24,280 bases of DNA, from positions 1 through 24,280 of the forward strand of contig JAWQRM010000316.1 in NCBI GenBank assembly GCA_033557675.1, given 5' to 3'. The position numbers and the translations under genes were made by a program. Positions 1 to 8,743 of this stretch are shown piece after piece. Origin of the DNA: Coptodactyla brooksi (lineage: Eukaryota; Arthropoda; Insecta; Coleoptera; Scarabaeidae). Below the pieces are notes generated by a model, which worked only from the letters and a program-made list of their open reading frames with translations, was not told where the DNA came from and did not search any database. Every line of letters starts with the position of its first letter. The first letter of the stretch is position 1.

Positions 1-3
1 TAT

Positions 4-39
<36 letters not shown>

Positions 40-40
40 C
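1..40. repeat. TA dinucleotide microsatellite
   Basis: Almost pure alternating TA with a single interruption near position 15. The tract begins at the window edge, so its true length is unknown. Confidence 0.95.
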
Positions 41-285
41 CGAATAGCGATGTACTATTATCTCATAGTCAGTTAGCAGTGAGCGGAAGTGAGAGAGACT
101 GGGTCTCATTAACTTCGAGAGCGAGTGAGACAGCGCAACGTAACACGCAAAGTTGAAAGAGTGGAAAGAGTGTTGTTCTTTGAGAGTGAAGAGCGAGAAA
201 CTTTCTCAAAGATCGGCAAGAAGAAAAAAGCAGTCACCAATGCTCTTTTGGAACGAAAATGTAATAAAAAGAGCATTGTCTAAAG
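41..285. other. Purine-rich, GC-richer segment of unknown origin
   Basis: This stretch is clearly richer in G and C than its surroundings and is full of GAGAG/GAGTG motifs on the plus strand. It ends in a small hairpin with 9-bp arms, TGCTCTTTT at 241-249 and AAAAGAGCA at 267-275. The AATAAA-like string TAATAAAA lies in the loop and 3' arm. No open reading frame of note is present. It could be part of an LTR (R/U5-like with a poly(A) hairpin) or a transcribed leader of a gene off the window edge. Neither is established, because I see no primer binding site or terminal TG/CA pair. Confidence 0.4.
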
Positions 286-2510
286 TAATTCCTTAAATAA
301 ATAATTTACTGTTAATTTAAAAAACAAATTAAAAGATTCTGGATAGAATTTTAGGTAAAAAGTTGTATAACTATTGTTAACAATTTGGTAGTGTTTGTAC
401 AACTTGAAAACAAATTTTGTTACTATAGTTGTGGTTGCATACTCTGTAATTTTCTTAAATACGCTGTTTAAGAAAGTTACAGACAAATTACAGATTACGT
501 ATATTTTTTCAGTTTTGGTGTTAACCTATTTAATTGTGTTCTCTGATAAATGATAAGAATACCTTCAGTAAGTAAAAATTCTATTGTACATGTAAATTTA
601 TCACGTATTGAACTTACCAAGTCTTAAAGCAGATCAAAGTTTTAGTTCATAACTAGTAGTGTTATTTTAGTTACGTTAAAAATTAAAAAATATTAATTAA
701 TAATCATGTAATTATCTAGTGAAAGTACAACATTAACGTCTGAATAGTTAGTATGATCTGTGAAAACTCATCACATCTGGTAAACATTCAATTGGGTACA
801 CTAGTTTAATTTCATTATTTTTGATGAAGTTCAGAAAATTACCTACAAAACAAAACAAGATATGTATAGCATATTTGTCTGATTTGCAGTTAGTTACTAA
901 GATGTGCTCACCTTTTCTTTGTACTTTATAAATGGAGTTTAAATTTTCAGCTCTACAAATTTAGGCATTATAAAAACTACATTGCAGGCTTGCATAATTC
1001 TGTAGTTAGGACTATTAACAATTTTCAACGAGAACAGTTTACTGAGTTTTGTAATGTAACACATTTTACAACTGAACCATTCGCCACACAAAACTATTAG
1101 TCAGTTCAGCAAATGTTGTTGGAGGAAAATACGAAGAATATTTGTGCAGGGCACTTACTACTCGAAAGAGTTACATGTTTTGTGAATCCTTTAGATAGGT
1201 AAAAGTAGCCAATGTTTGATTAATTTCAAAAAAATTAATTTTTAGAATTACAAAAAAATCCTGGCAACAACTTGTAAAATTCAAATATCAGAATAAAGAA
1301 AGAAAATGGTCTTAACAGAAATTAAGAGCAGCAATAAAATCAAGATTTATTTCCTATTTCGATATTATAATTTAGACAATAATTTAAGACACGACTTTCC
1401 AAAAATTAGAACATCTAAAACTGATTTACATACAGTGAAATATTTTGACACAACTCTTTTTCAGAACTTCTAAAGGACTAGGTGACTAACCGGTATCTAC
1501 TTCTGTAGAAGTAGAAAAGCTAAATGACTTATCAGCACATTTTAAAATATTATTTTAAAATTTATTTATCGTACTACGACTTTAATAAATATTTTTGATT
1601 ATTTTGAGAAGCGAATATTACGTTGTATAAATATTATTTTTCGCCAAACAATACCTTTTATACAAATCTTACTTAGAATTTAAGAAAAGTCAGGTAAACG
1701 CGAATAAAATTGACTAATTATCTGAGTCAGGTTTATCTGCGTCACCTATATATCGCGAACGGCTGTGAAATGTTAAGAAAGTAATGCGACGGGATTCGAA
1801 AGTTGTTTTGTAATGGCACAAACGTTGATGATAAGTTGCGAACGTAGTAAGTCACCATTTTGTCCACTTTGTGTAAATTACATGGTAATTGGAAAATAAT
1901 GTATTTTAAAGATTTCTTTGAAACATGAATAATCGGTTAAGTATTTGAAGAAACTAATCTAGTATTATCTTAATATTATCGTAAGAATTACACAGAAATA
2001 TTCAATACATAATGCAGAAGAAGATATATGTTTGAATAATAATTAAAAACCATTTTGGCCTAAGCAAAAGGATTTTTACCGACGAGAAGTTGCTAGTACA
2101 CAATTGTTGATGAACAATTACTTCCGAACAATTTGCCAAAATGACGAAATTTACAGCAAAATTTAATACAAAAATGAATCCATACAACCAAAACATTCAT
2201 ATATCGGACACCAAGGGTCTCTGCATCTTCCATCGAATCCAATGTTGTTGCAAAACCTAACATCGTAAAGTGCCGAGTTTTATGACGTAAAAGGACTTGG
2301 TTCGTGAGGCATAGTTACGGAAAGAGACAATGGAAATGCATAATTAGGTCTCTAATCTGAAAACGGTATTAACTTAACATTAGAAACAATTTCAATGGGA
2401 AGTTCCTATCACGCCTTAAATATGCTAAAAAATTACGAAAATTGCTATTAAGTTTAACCAACATATTTATGGATGGTTGAGTTGCTGCTGTGAAATAGGA
2501 ATATTCCAAT
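286..2510. other. AT-rich unassigned intergenic DNA
   Basis: About 2.2 kb with only short chance reading frames. Positions 1690-1880 and 2216-2350 are somewhat less AT-rich, but I recognise no coding motif, RNA gene or transposon end in them. Confidence 0.6.
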
Positions 2511-2525
2511 AATTACAATACACGT

Positions 2526-2951
2526 AGACCAAGAGCTGGTAAGCATTATTGGGTAGGTACTTGACGGCTAGCGAAAATTCGTGTAACGCTTCCTCTGTAA
2601 TGTCTGAATGCAAAATTGAAGACCTGGCTGAAGGGTCGTGGAAGCTAGCAAACAAATGTTTGAGGCACGCTGGCAATCACCTGACAGGTAAAAAGTTCCA
2701 TCATAATAACCTCCCCTTAAAAGAGTATTTATTTTTGGGTATTGATATTATTTTGTCTAAATCTCAGCAACCCTCAAACATTTGTTTTGCAAATAAAATT
2801 TGGCAAATTAAAAAAATTCAAGGGTTGGCTAGCTTCCACGACCCTTTAGCCAGGTCTTCGATTGTGCATTTAGACACTACAAAAGAAGCGCTAAACAAAT
2901 TTTCGCGAGCCGTCGAATACCTACCCAAAAAGCTTTACCAGTTCTCCGTCT
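2526..2951. repeat. Long imperfect inverted repeat (foldback or MITE-like)
   Basis: The left arm at 2526-2665 is the reverse complement of the right arm at 2772-2951. A roughly 106-nt spacer separates them, and the right arm has an extra ~40 nt at 2788-2827. Over the 123 aligned bases of the arm core (left about 2527-2649, right about 2828-2951) I count 20 mismatches, about 84% identity, with no gap. Because the arms mirror each other, reading inward-to-outward gives two related 41-residue peptides starting ASFHDP and containing ARSSI, EAL and YLP. They differ at 14 of 41 residues, with only two purely silent codon changes. That is what neutral decay of non-coding DNA gives, so these frames are probably not genes. 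A transcript across the block would fold into a long double-stranded stem. No terminal transposon motif or target duplication was recognised. Confidence 0.8.
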
Positions 2952-2960
2952 AATAGTGCA

Positions 2961-5160
2961 TAATATTAATTTCAAATGAGTTCAAGTCTGTCAGATAAGT
3001 TCAGTGTGGATCATGCACCATTGGTTAATCAAAATTCACTTTTGCCAACGACAAACAAAACTTCTAAAAAATTAACTTTGAAGGTAAATAATAAAGCGAT
3101 AATTTGGCGTTTTTTTTTGAAAATTGTTATAGTAATCGGTTTTAAAGTAAATTTCATTCATTTAACATTTGATTACACGGAATCAAAAAATTTACATTAA
3201 TATCCCTGAATTATTTAAAAAAAATTTGTATTGTCGCTCATACTTGATATTGTCATTTATATTTCTAGTAAAGCGCGAAAAAAGTAACTTTGAAGCCAGA
3301 CGCTTAAAACCGGTAGCGAATTTCGAAAGTAACTGAAATCGCATTAATCTATTTCCAGGACTACAGTGATTGTAAACAGCGAAATTAATTTCCTAGTTGG
3401 GATTACGTGTCGATTAGGGGTCATTAAATCTAATAAGACTTTACTGCCGTCTGGCGTAATAAAAATCAGCGATTTTTCTCAGGCTGTCAGCCAGCCTTAG
3501 TCGACCGCGTGTCCGACTAGATACCGTTTTCTTGCACTTAACCGCGATTGAGCTATTATTTATACCACCTATTAATTACGTCGGCAATCGTTACCCACGA
3601 GGATCTTGTTAAAGATTACTTTTATCTGTTCGAATACATAATTACAATTTGCACTGGCTCCTACACAATACAAACATAATTCTATTTGAAAAAGACGGAG
3701 ATGAATTTGGCGCTTCAATGTTGGTACCTGATCATCGCATCGTAAAGCTTGAATAATAATAATATAGGACATATTGCACACAGTTCTAGTTCATTGATTT
3801 TTAAAATATTAAATGCAATTCTGGATTATTAAAGCACCATTCTCTATCACAGCTACTTCAATTTCAAAGTACAGACAGATAAAATTAGCATTAAGATAAA
3901 ACCAATAGTATCTGATCATTTCATACAACGTTGTTCAGTAATAATGGATTTTAAAAAAATGTACATCTTTCCAAGTTTTATGCTAAATAGGCTATAACAG
4001 GTTAAACAGTTCAATTTATATCAATTTTAGTAACTATCTTAAGAGAATGAAGCCGACGTGATAATTTCACATAGGAAGAGCACTGCGTACGCGGATAAGT
4101 TATTGTATTTTTGATATCATAGAACAATAACTAAAGCTGCAGTAATAAATAAGTCTATTAATGATAGAATTTTTTTTACTAATGAAGCAAGATTTTTCAA
4201 AAATAAACTGTTAATTTAAAAATGTTTAATATAATTTAAAATTTAAATTAATTAAATTTTACATATTTGAATGTATAGTACTATTCAGATTCCTGTTCTA
4301 AGAATTTGTTTATCGTAATTTGGTAGTATTGTAATATTTTTGTGTGTCATTAAAAAGTAATCAGATCTGGACATTTAAAAGATAAGCATTCTTGAACTGA
4401 GTATTTTTTCATTATTCGAACATTTCAAAGTGTTTACTGTAATTTATTATTAATTATTAATTTGAACTGTATCATCTGTTTAGTCTATCTATATCAATCA
4501 GAATAGTTCTTTTTAGAACTGTAAAATCACATGCTAGCTACTAAGTAAGTTAGAAACATAATTTAACTGACTTTTTCAATTGTGGCAGTTAGGGTGTTTT
4601 ATTTTAATCATTATCATACTGCAGGTTTGGTTGCTTAATCAGTTGCGGTCATGTGGTACATGGACATTTCTGAAAGTCCTATACTTAGATAATTTATTTT
4701 GCAACTTAGGCCTCCGGACTTCAATTCTATAATAACAACATTATTATTAGATTTTGATGCGACAAAGATAATCTACTCAGTAATACAATAACACCTAAGC
4801 AAAATAAAGATAAATGCTTAAATGCAAAAAACAGTTTAAAATATACTTCCAAAAGTGTTTAATGGAGAATCGTTTTCTATTTCTTGTTTAAAGACTGTTT
4901 CAGTTTGATATTACAATTGATTGCATGAAAGTAGTTATGGTTATAGCTCATCTGTACTTTGAAGGTCAGAAAATCTGTATTCGAATGTGCCTTGACTAAG
5001 TAAAGCTAAATAATATAAAATAATGTACATCCTATTGCATCCATATTTTAAAAAGCACTGACCATATTAATACGTTAAAATCACAAAACTTTGAAAATAG
5101 CAAATAACCTATCAAAAAATAAACAACACTAAAAGAAAATAAATAATACTCAACAACGCC
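2961..5160. other. Non-coding 3' flank of the bHLH gene
   Basis: About 2.2 kb with no recognisable gene. Positions 3290-3610 have higher complexity and higher GC than the rest, and are a plausible but unproven regulatory block. For the minus-strand bHLH gene, possible poly(A) signals are ATTAAA (plus-strand TTTAAT at 4858-4863) and AATAAA (plus-strand TTTATT at 4693-4698). These lie 300-470 bp past the stop codon, and none is closer. A short plus-strand frame at 2976-3200 is discussed under findings. Confidence 0.5.
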
Positions 5161-5718
5161 CTAGTCTCTCTGCAGAAGCTCGTGCAGGGCAGCAATGTAA
5201 GTTTGGGCCATTTGCAGCGTTTCAAATTTCGATAGTTTCCGATCGTTGCCCAAAGAGGGCACCACGTCACGTAACCTGTCAAAGGCGTCATTCAGACTAT
5301 TCATTCTTCTCCTTTCCCTTGCGTTAGCAGCCAGCCGCCTTTTTCGCATAATCTCGAGCCCAGCTTGTGGCGGAACATTTTTCTTAGGTTCCTTTTTAAC
5401 ATTGTACTTATTATCTAAATTAGTTTTGTAATAATTTTGCGTGTATGTGTTCGTATTTGATTCTTCTCTCTTATACTTGTACTCGTATTTGTGATACACG
5501 TTATTATTCTCCCCATAGTATTGCTGACGACTCCAAGCATCTCCTTGTTTATAGCAATTAGGTATGTAGGGTTGAGATGACATGCTGCTTTCTGAGTTTC
5601 TGGGACTGGATAACGTGTACGTGTATGAACTCTCTGGACTCGAGACTCGTGGAGAAGCGTAACCGTCGGAAGATGTTTCGTTAGGCATTGGCAGATAGTT
5701 TTTTCGATACAGGAACAT
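5161..5718 (-). CDS. ato: Atonal-family bHLH proneural transcription factor
   Basis: This intact single-exon frame encodes 185 residues, from ATG (minus strand of 5716-5718) to TAG. The bHLH domain is at the C-terminus, residues about 125-182. The basic region RRLAANARERRRMN includes the E-box-contacting glutamate at residue 135. Helix 1 is about 140-153, the loop reads PSLGNDRKLS, and helix 2 begins with FETLQMAQTYI. The protein stops three residues after helix 2, as Drosophila Atonal and Amos nearly do. The N-terminal two-thirds is rich in Ser, Tyr and Asn and is probably disordered. From family knowledge, such proteins dimerise with Daughterless (E-protein), bind E-boxes and specify sensory neuron precursors. 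MNSLNDAF and DVVPSLG resemble Amos, and the length is near that of Drosophila Amos, about 198 residues. An undivided ancestral insect Atonal is equally possible, so the symbol is tentative. No frameshift or lost key residue is visible. Confidence 0.93.
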   Translation of the reverse strand: MFLYRKNYLPMPNETSSDGYASPRVSSPESSYTYTLSSPRNSESSMSSQPYIPNCYKQGDAWSRQQYYGENNNVYHKYEYKYKREESNTNTYTQNYYKTNLDNKYNVKKEPKKNVPPQAGLEIMRKRRLAANARERRRMNSLNDAFDRLRDVVPSLGNDRKLSKFETLQMAQTYIAALHELLQRD

Positions 5719-5949
5719 ATTTTGTCATAAACGGTGGTATCCCTCTTGAGGAAAGTTCGACATTAAGCATTATACTATCATTAAGTGATAACTTAATATA
5801 ATTTTGGTGTAAGGTATTGCACGAGTATTGAAGCAGGTATCCAGTAGCATCACATTAAGTGTGTTCAGTCACTTTTCATTTATTTACTTTCTTTTAATTG
5901 ACTAACAGAATTCGACTTTTAACGTTGTTTGCGTTTTTTTGTCCTTAGA

Positions 5950-6000
5950 AGGTTAATGTAGCAGTCTACCTGAAAATAAAAGAGAAAAACAGCGTAAATT
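5950..6000 (-). promoter_or_regulatory. Candidate 3' splice site in the bHLH gene's 5' region
   Basis: Read on the minus strand, a near-continuous pyrimidine tract (TTTTTCTCTTTTATTTTCAG) ends at position 5970. An exon would start at 5969, about 250 nt upstream of the ATG. This is a very good acceptor by consensus. The same bases also read CAGGTAG (plus-strand CTACCTG, 5966-5972), the motif bound by the zygotic activator Zelda, so two explanations compete. A matching donor CAG|GTAAGT on the minus strand lies at 6792. Confidence 0.45.
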
Positions 6001-6090
6001 AATTTGCACGCCAAATACTCAATTTTAATATTAAGAGAATTAAATACAGATGTAGTTGGTATCATCGCTGGTATGATTTTCTACCTATAA

Positions 6091-6475
6091 TGTATATAAA
6101 GAAACTGAAGTGCACTGTCCGCGCTCCCTATTTATAGGATATATTAGTACGCGCACACAAACATGCCGTAACATGCACAGACTTGCATGTGCAAGTCTGT
6201 GCATGCATAATCTCGATGGTTGCTATATAGTTATAATACACTTATAGTGTTCACATGGACAAGGTTACATAATGTCAAAATTACATAAAGTCAAATAAAC
6301 GTGAAATATTCTGAGAAATTTAATAATAATTTCTTGTAAAAACTATGCGGCAATACTCTACGCACCAGCAAATAAAGTCACAAAATCTTGGACAAAAATA
6401 ATGGAAGATAACAAAGTTATAGAATCTGAAAATCCGTTTCGGGACATATTGACCCGAGGAGCACAGCAGGGTTAA
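6091..6475 (-). mobile_element. piggyBac-type element end (copy A)
   Basis: This segment is closely similar to 20639-21068 over most of its length. At its right edge the plus strand reads CAGCAGGG followed by TTAA (6472-6475). On the minus strand it therefore starts TTAA then CCCTGCTG, the arrangement expected of a piggyBac terminus with its TTAA target site. A decayed GGGTCA/TGACCC subterminal palindrome follows (around 6440-6456). The left limit, TGTATATAAAG at 6091, is where similarity to copy B stops, and no second terminus is seen. It is therefore either a solo 5' end or a deletion derivative, not a full element. It lies upstream of the bHLH gene, inside the proposed 5' intron. Confidence 0.75.
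6172..6205. repeat. 34-nt near-perfect palindrome
   Basis: Two 16-nt arms (CATGCACAGACTTGCA and its exact reverse complement) are separated by 2 nt. The related copies near 20710 and 21590 carry only the left arm, with variants of CATGCCCAGACATGCACAG before it. The full hairpin was therefore either gained in copy A or lost in the others. Confidence 0.9.
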
Positions 6476-6559
6476 GTCAATTTTATAATTTAATTATAAC
6501 AGATGTAATTGAACACTAAATAAATTTATTGTATTGAATTTATTGCATCAAGGCTCGTA

Positions 6560-6900
6560 CTGCGCACTCTCCATAGAATTTCCAAGAGAACGATGTGGGA
6601 GACATACTAAAAATTATAAGAAAAAGAGCAGGTGCACCACCGTGCATAAACTGCATTTTGCACTGTTTGTAGTGGGCCACATCCTTAAATAATTTATGCA
6701 TCTCGTTCCCCAAGAAGCTTTAATGTGTGGTTTTCATTAATACCAAACCGCACATTTATTGAAAACTGCAAGCTAGCCACTAAGTCACTTACCTGCAATA
6801 CTTTGTGGACGGAATGTGGATGTATTCGACAGTCGTCCAATACTTATACCAGGATTTTCCTCAATTCTGATTTCTTCTTCGCGGTTCACAATTAGGGCTT
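6560..6900 (-). pseudogene. Decayed Tc1/mariner-type transposase fragment
   Basis: Three pieces read in order on the minus strand. The first (about 6820-6885) gives EEEIRIEENPGISIGRLSN, resembling the helix-turn-helix linker of insect transposases whose relatives read like ENPxTSTRxLA. The second (6739-6765) gives FSINVRFGI, resembling the FSINVWAGI strand before the second catalytic residue. The third (6630-6650) gives FMHGGAP, resembling FMHDGAP, with the catalytic aspartate changed to glycine. Stops and large deletions separate the pieces, so it cannot make a transposase. Family membership rests on remembered motifs, and each piece is short. A perfect splice-donor consensus sits at the end of the first piece (minus strand, 6792). 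Confidence 0.55.
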
Positions 6901-6929
6901 CGATTGTAATGATTTGAAAATAATTTAAA

Positions 6930-8180
6930 TCTCGATTGTTTACCAGGGGTATAATGTTTTTGAGCAGCCGCACGACCGTTATAAACACATCGTAGCATGT
7001 CAATAAGAAATCAATACTAATATGAACAGAAAACACAACACTAGAATGGCAAGTCATTAATTCAAACCAAACAAAGCCGTAGAATGTAATTTTGTGTCCA
7101 CTAATTAAAGCCATTGTCGCCATTTTTAGCGATTACGGTGAATTTTATAGACTATCAGATGTCTGGGCTAATCTTTCTTTTGTAATTGAACCACTGTACC
7201 ACAATAAATTTGTGGGTTTGGAACTTTATTCAAGTAACAATATTACCACTGCACCAAAACCGGTCCAAAACAGGACCTGACTTTCATCGTTCCGGATGAT
7301 GATAATTTGGTTATCGAACTGTGCAATTATTTATTAGTATTGGTTTAGTGCTGACATTGTATTACTACCTTACTACAACAAAATGAAGACTGCCATGCTC
7401 ACAAACGTTAAAACGTACCTAATATTAAGCCCATCATATCCATATCAAACTGGGTATGCCCATACATTTACCCTAATGTGCTAATAAATTATATATTGAC
7501 ACACACGTAGTAGCCAGTTTGCTGCGTTTTGCGAGTATCAACATCAAACCAAAGCTTTACTTCGGTGCGATTGAAGTGTGTGCTTGTGGAAGCTAGAAAA
7601 TTACCATATACTATAAAAACTACAAATGCTCGTAAGAAGTAATTAAAATGTCCTTTCGTGGCTTAGGCACTTAGAAATCACTTATATATATTTTTATTAT
7701 TAATGAATTTTATTATTTTGTTGCAATTTTGAAATTTTTAGTAACGATAATTTTTTCAATAATAAATTTTCTAAACATTTTTTTTAAATAATGCAATTGC
7801 CATTCGCTTCAGTCTTACTAGTCTTTTCGAGCTGAAAACATGTGCAGAAGACACATTATCAAAAGTTATACTTTTTTCGTAGTCACTATAACTAACAAAC
7901 ACCTCAACTGCGACAACATTGCTTTTAACATGTTGCTGCAGATAAAACGAGTCCACGGATTGGAATAAATTTTAAATTTCGTTAAAAACCCAAACCCGTG
8001 CACTAATTTACGTTGTACAGGAGTACAATTTGACACTGCCCGTCAAATAATACTTCTGTGGCACATTAAACGTGCAGGTAAGATCCAATCCGTAATCACT
8101 GCAATGCTCCAATCACAGGATAAAAATTGAGTGACACCACGCACGTGTGTATCGAACGGGTCTTGGAGCACGACTGTATA
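6930..8180. other. Unassigned intergenic DNA
   Basis: I see only short opposing reading frames (for example around 7092-7280 and 7771-7956) with no recognisable motif. There is no RNA gene or terminal repeat that I can support. Confidence 0.5.
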
Positions 8181-8183
8181 TAT

Positions 8184-8295
8184 GACACTAAGGGTAGGAC
8201 GAAATGGAATGTTGGGTTTATGAATTTTTGGAAGACCATAGGGTTTGGGGGTTTTGAGTTGTAAGGTATCAGGGATTTTTGGATTTCAGGACAAA
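8184..8295 (-). pseudogene. Penelope-like reverse transcriptase fragment
   Basis: In one minus-strand frame positions 8184-8240 give YGLPKIHKPNIPFRPTLS. This is the YGLPKIHK...RP block conserved in Penelope-like reverse transcriptases. Immediately upstream, but in a different frame, comes KSLIPYNSKPPNP, which fits the residues before that block, so a frameshift lies near 8240. Downstream the similarity vanishes. The block is closer to the family consensus than the equivalent part of the larger relic at 8744-10140 (LYGLLKLHKKG), so it comes from a different Penelope-like lineage or copy. Confidence 0.75.
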
Positions 8296-8743
8296 GAGAG
8301 GAACAGCATGTTTCTTTGTCGAATAGTTTCACGTAATACATATGTAATATGTGTTAAAACGAATGCTTTTTACAATCAATCAACGTTTCGGTTGATCGAT
8401 TTCGGTTTCAAATCTTATTCAGGATTTCTATAAATATCGCAAAACATTCAGTGGCAAACTAAAACCACATGGCCCGTTCTGAATTTTGAGGTTTAGAAGC
8501 CATTTATTTTACCTGTAACACAATAAACAAATAAAGTAACAAATAAACACGTTATAAATGGACTGGATACATAAAACTGAACTACATTGACATAAATACG
8601 CAAACACGCTTTATAAAGACTGATTTACAAGGAAAGTAATACAGGTTCTAAAATCTTATAGTAAAAATTTAAAGTTACTTAATTTTTAGACATAGGTTTC
8701 CCTAAACATCAATAGATTAAAAATATTAGGTCAGAAAATAAAA

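Noticed and set aside
2549..2953. 134-residue plus-strand frame and the 69-residue minus-strand frame at 2467-2676 as genes
   Set aside because: Both are readings of the two arms of the inverted repeat. The differences between arms are mostly amino-acid-changing, and no known domain is present.
5246..5431. Plus-strand frame inside the bHLH gene
   Set aside because: It is the antisense shadow of the conserved bHLH coding region.
6785..7123. 112-residue minus-strand frame as an upstream coding exon of the bHLH gene
   Set aside because: Its C-terminal part matches a transposase-type helix-turn-helix linker, and splicing at 6792 to 5969 would hit a stop within a few codons.
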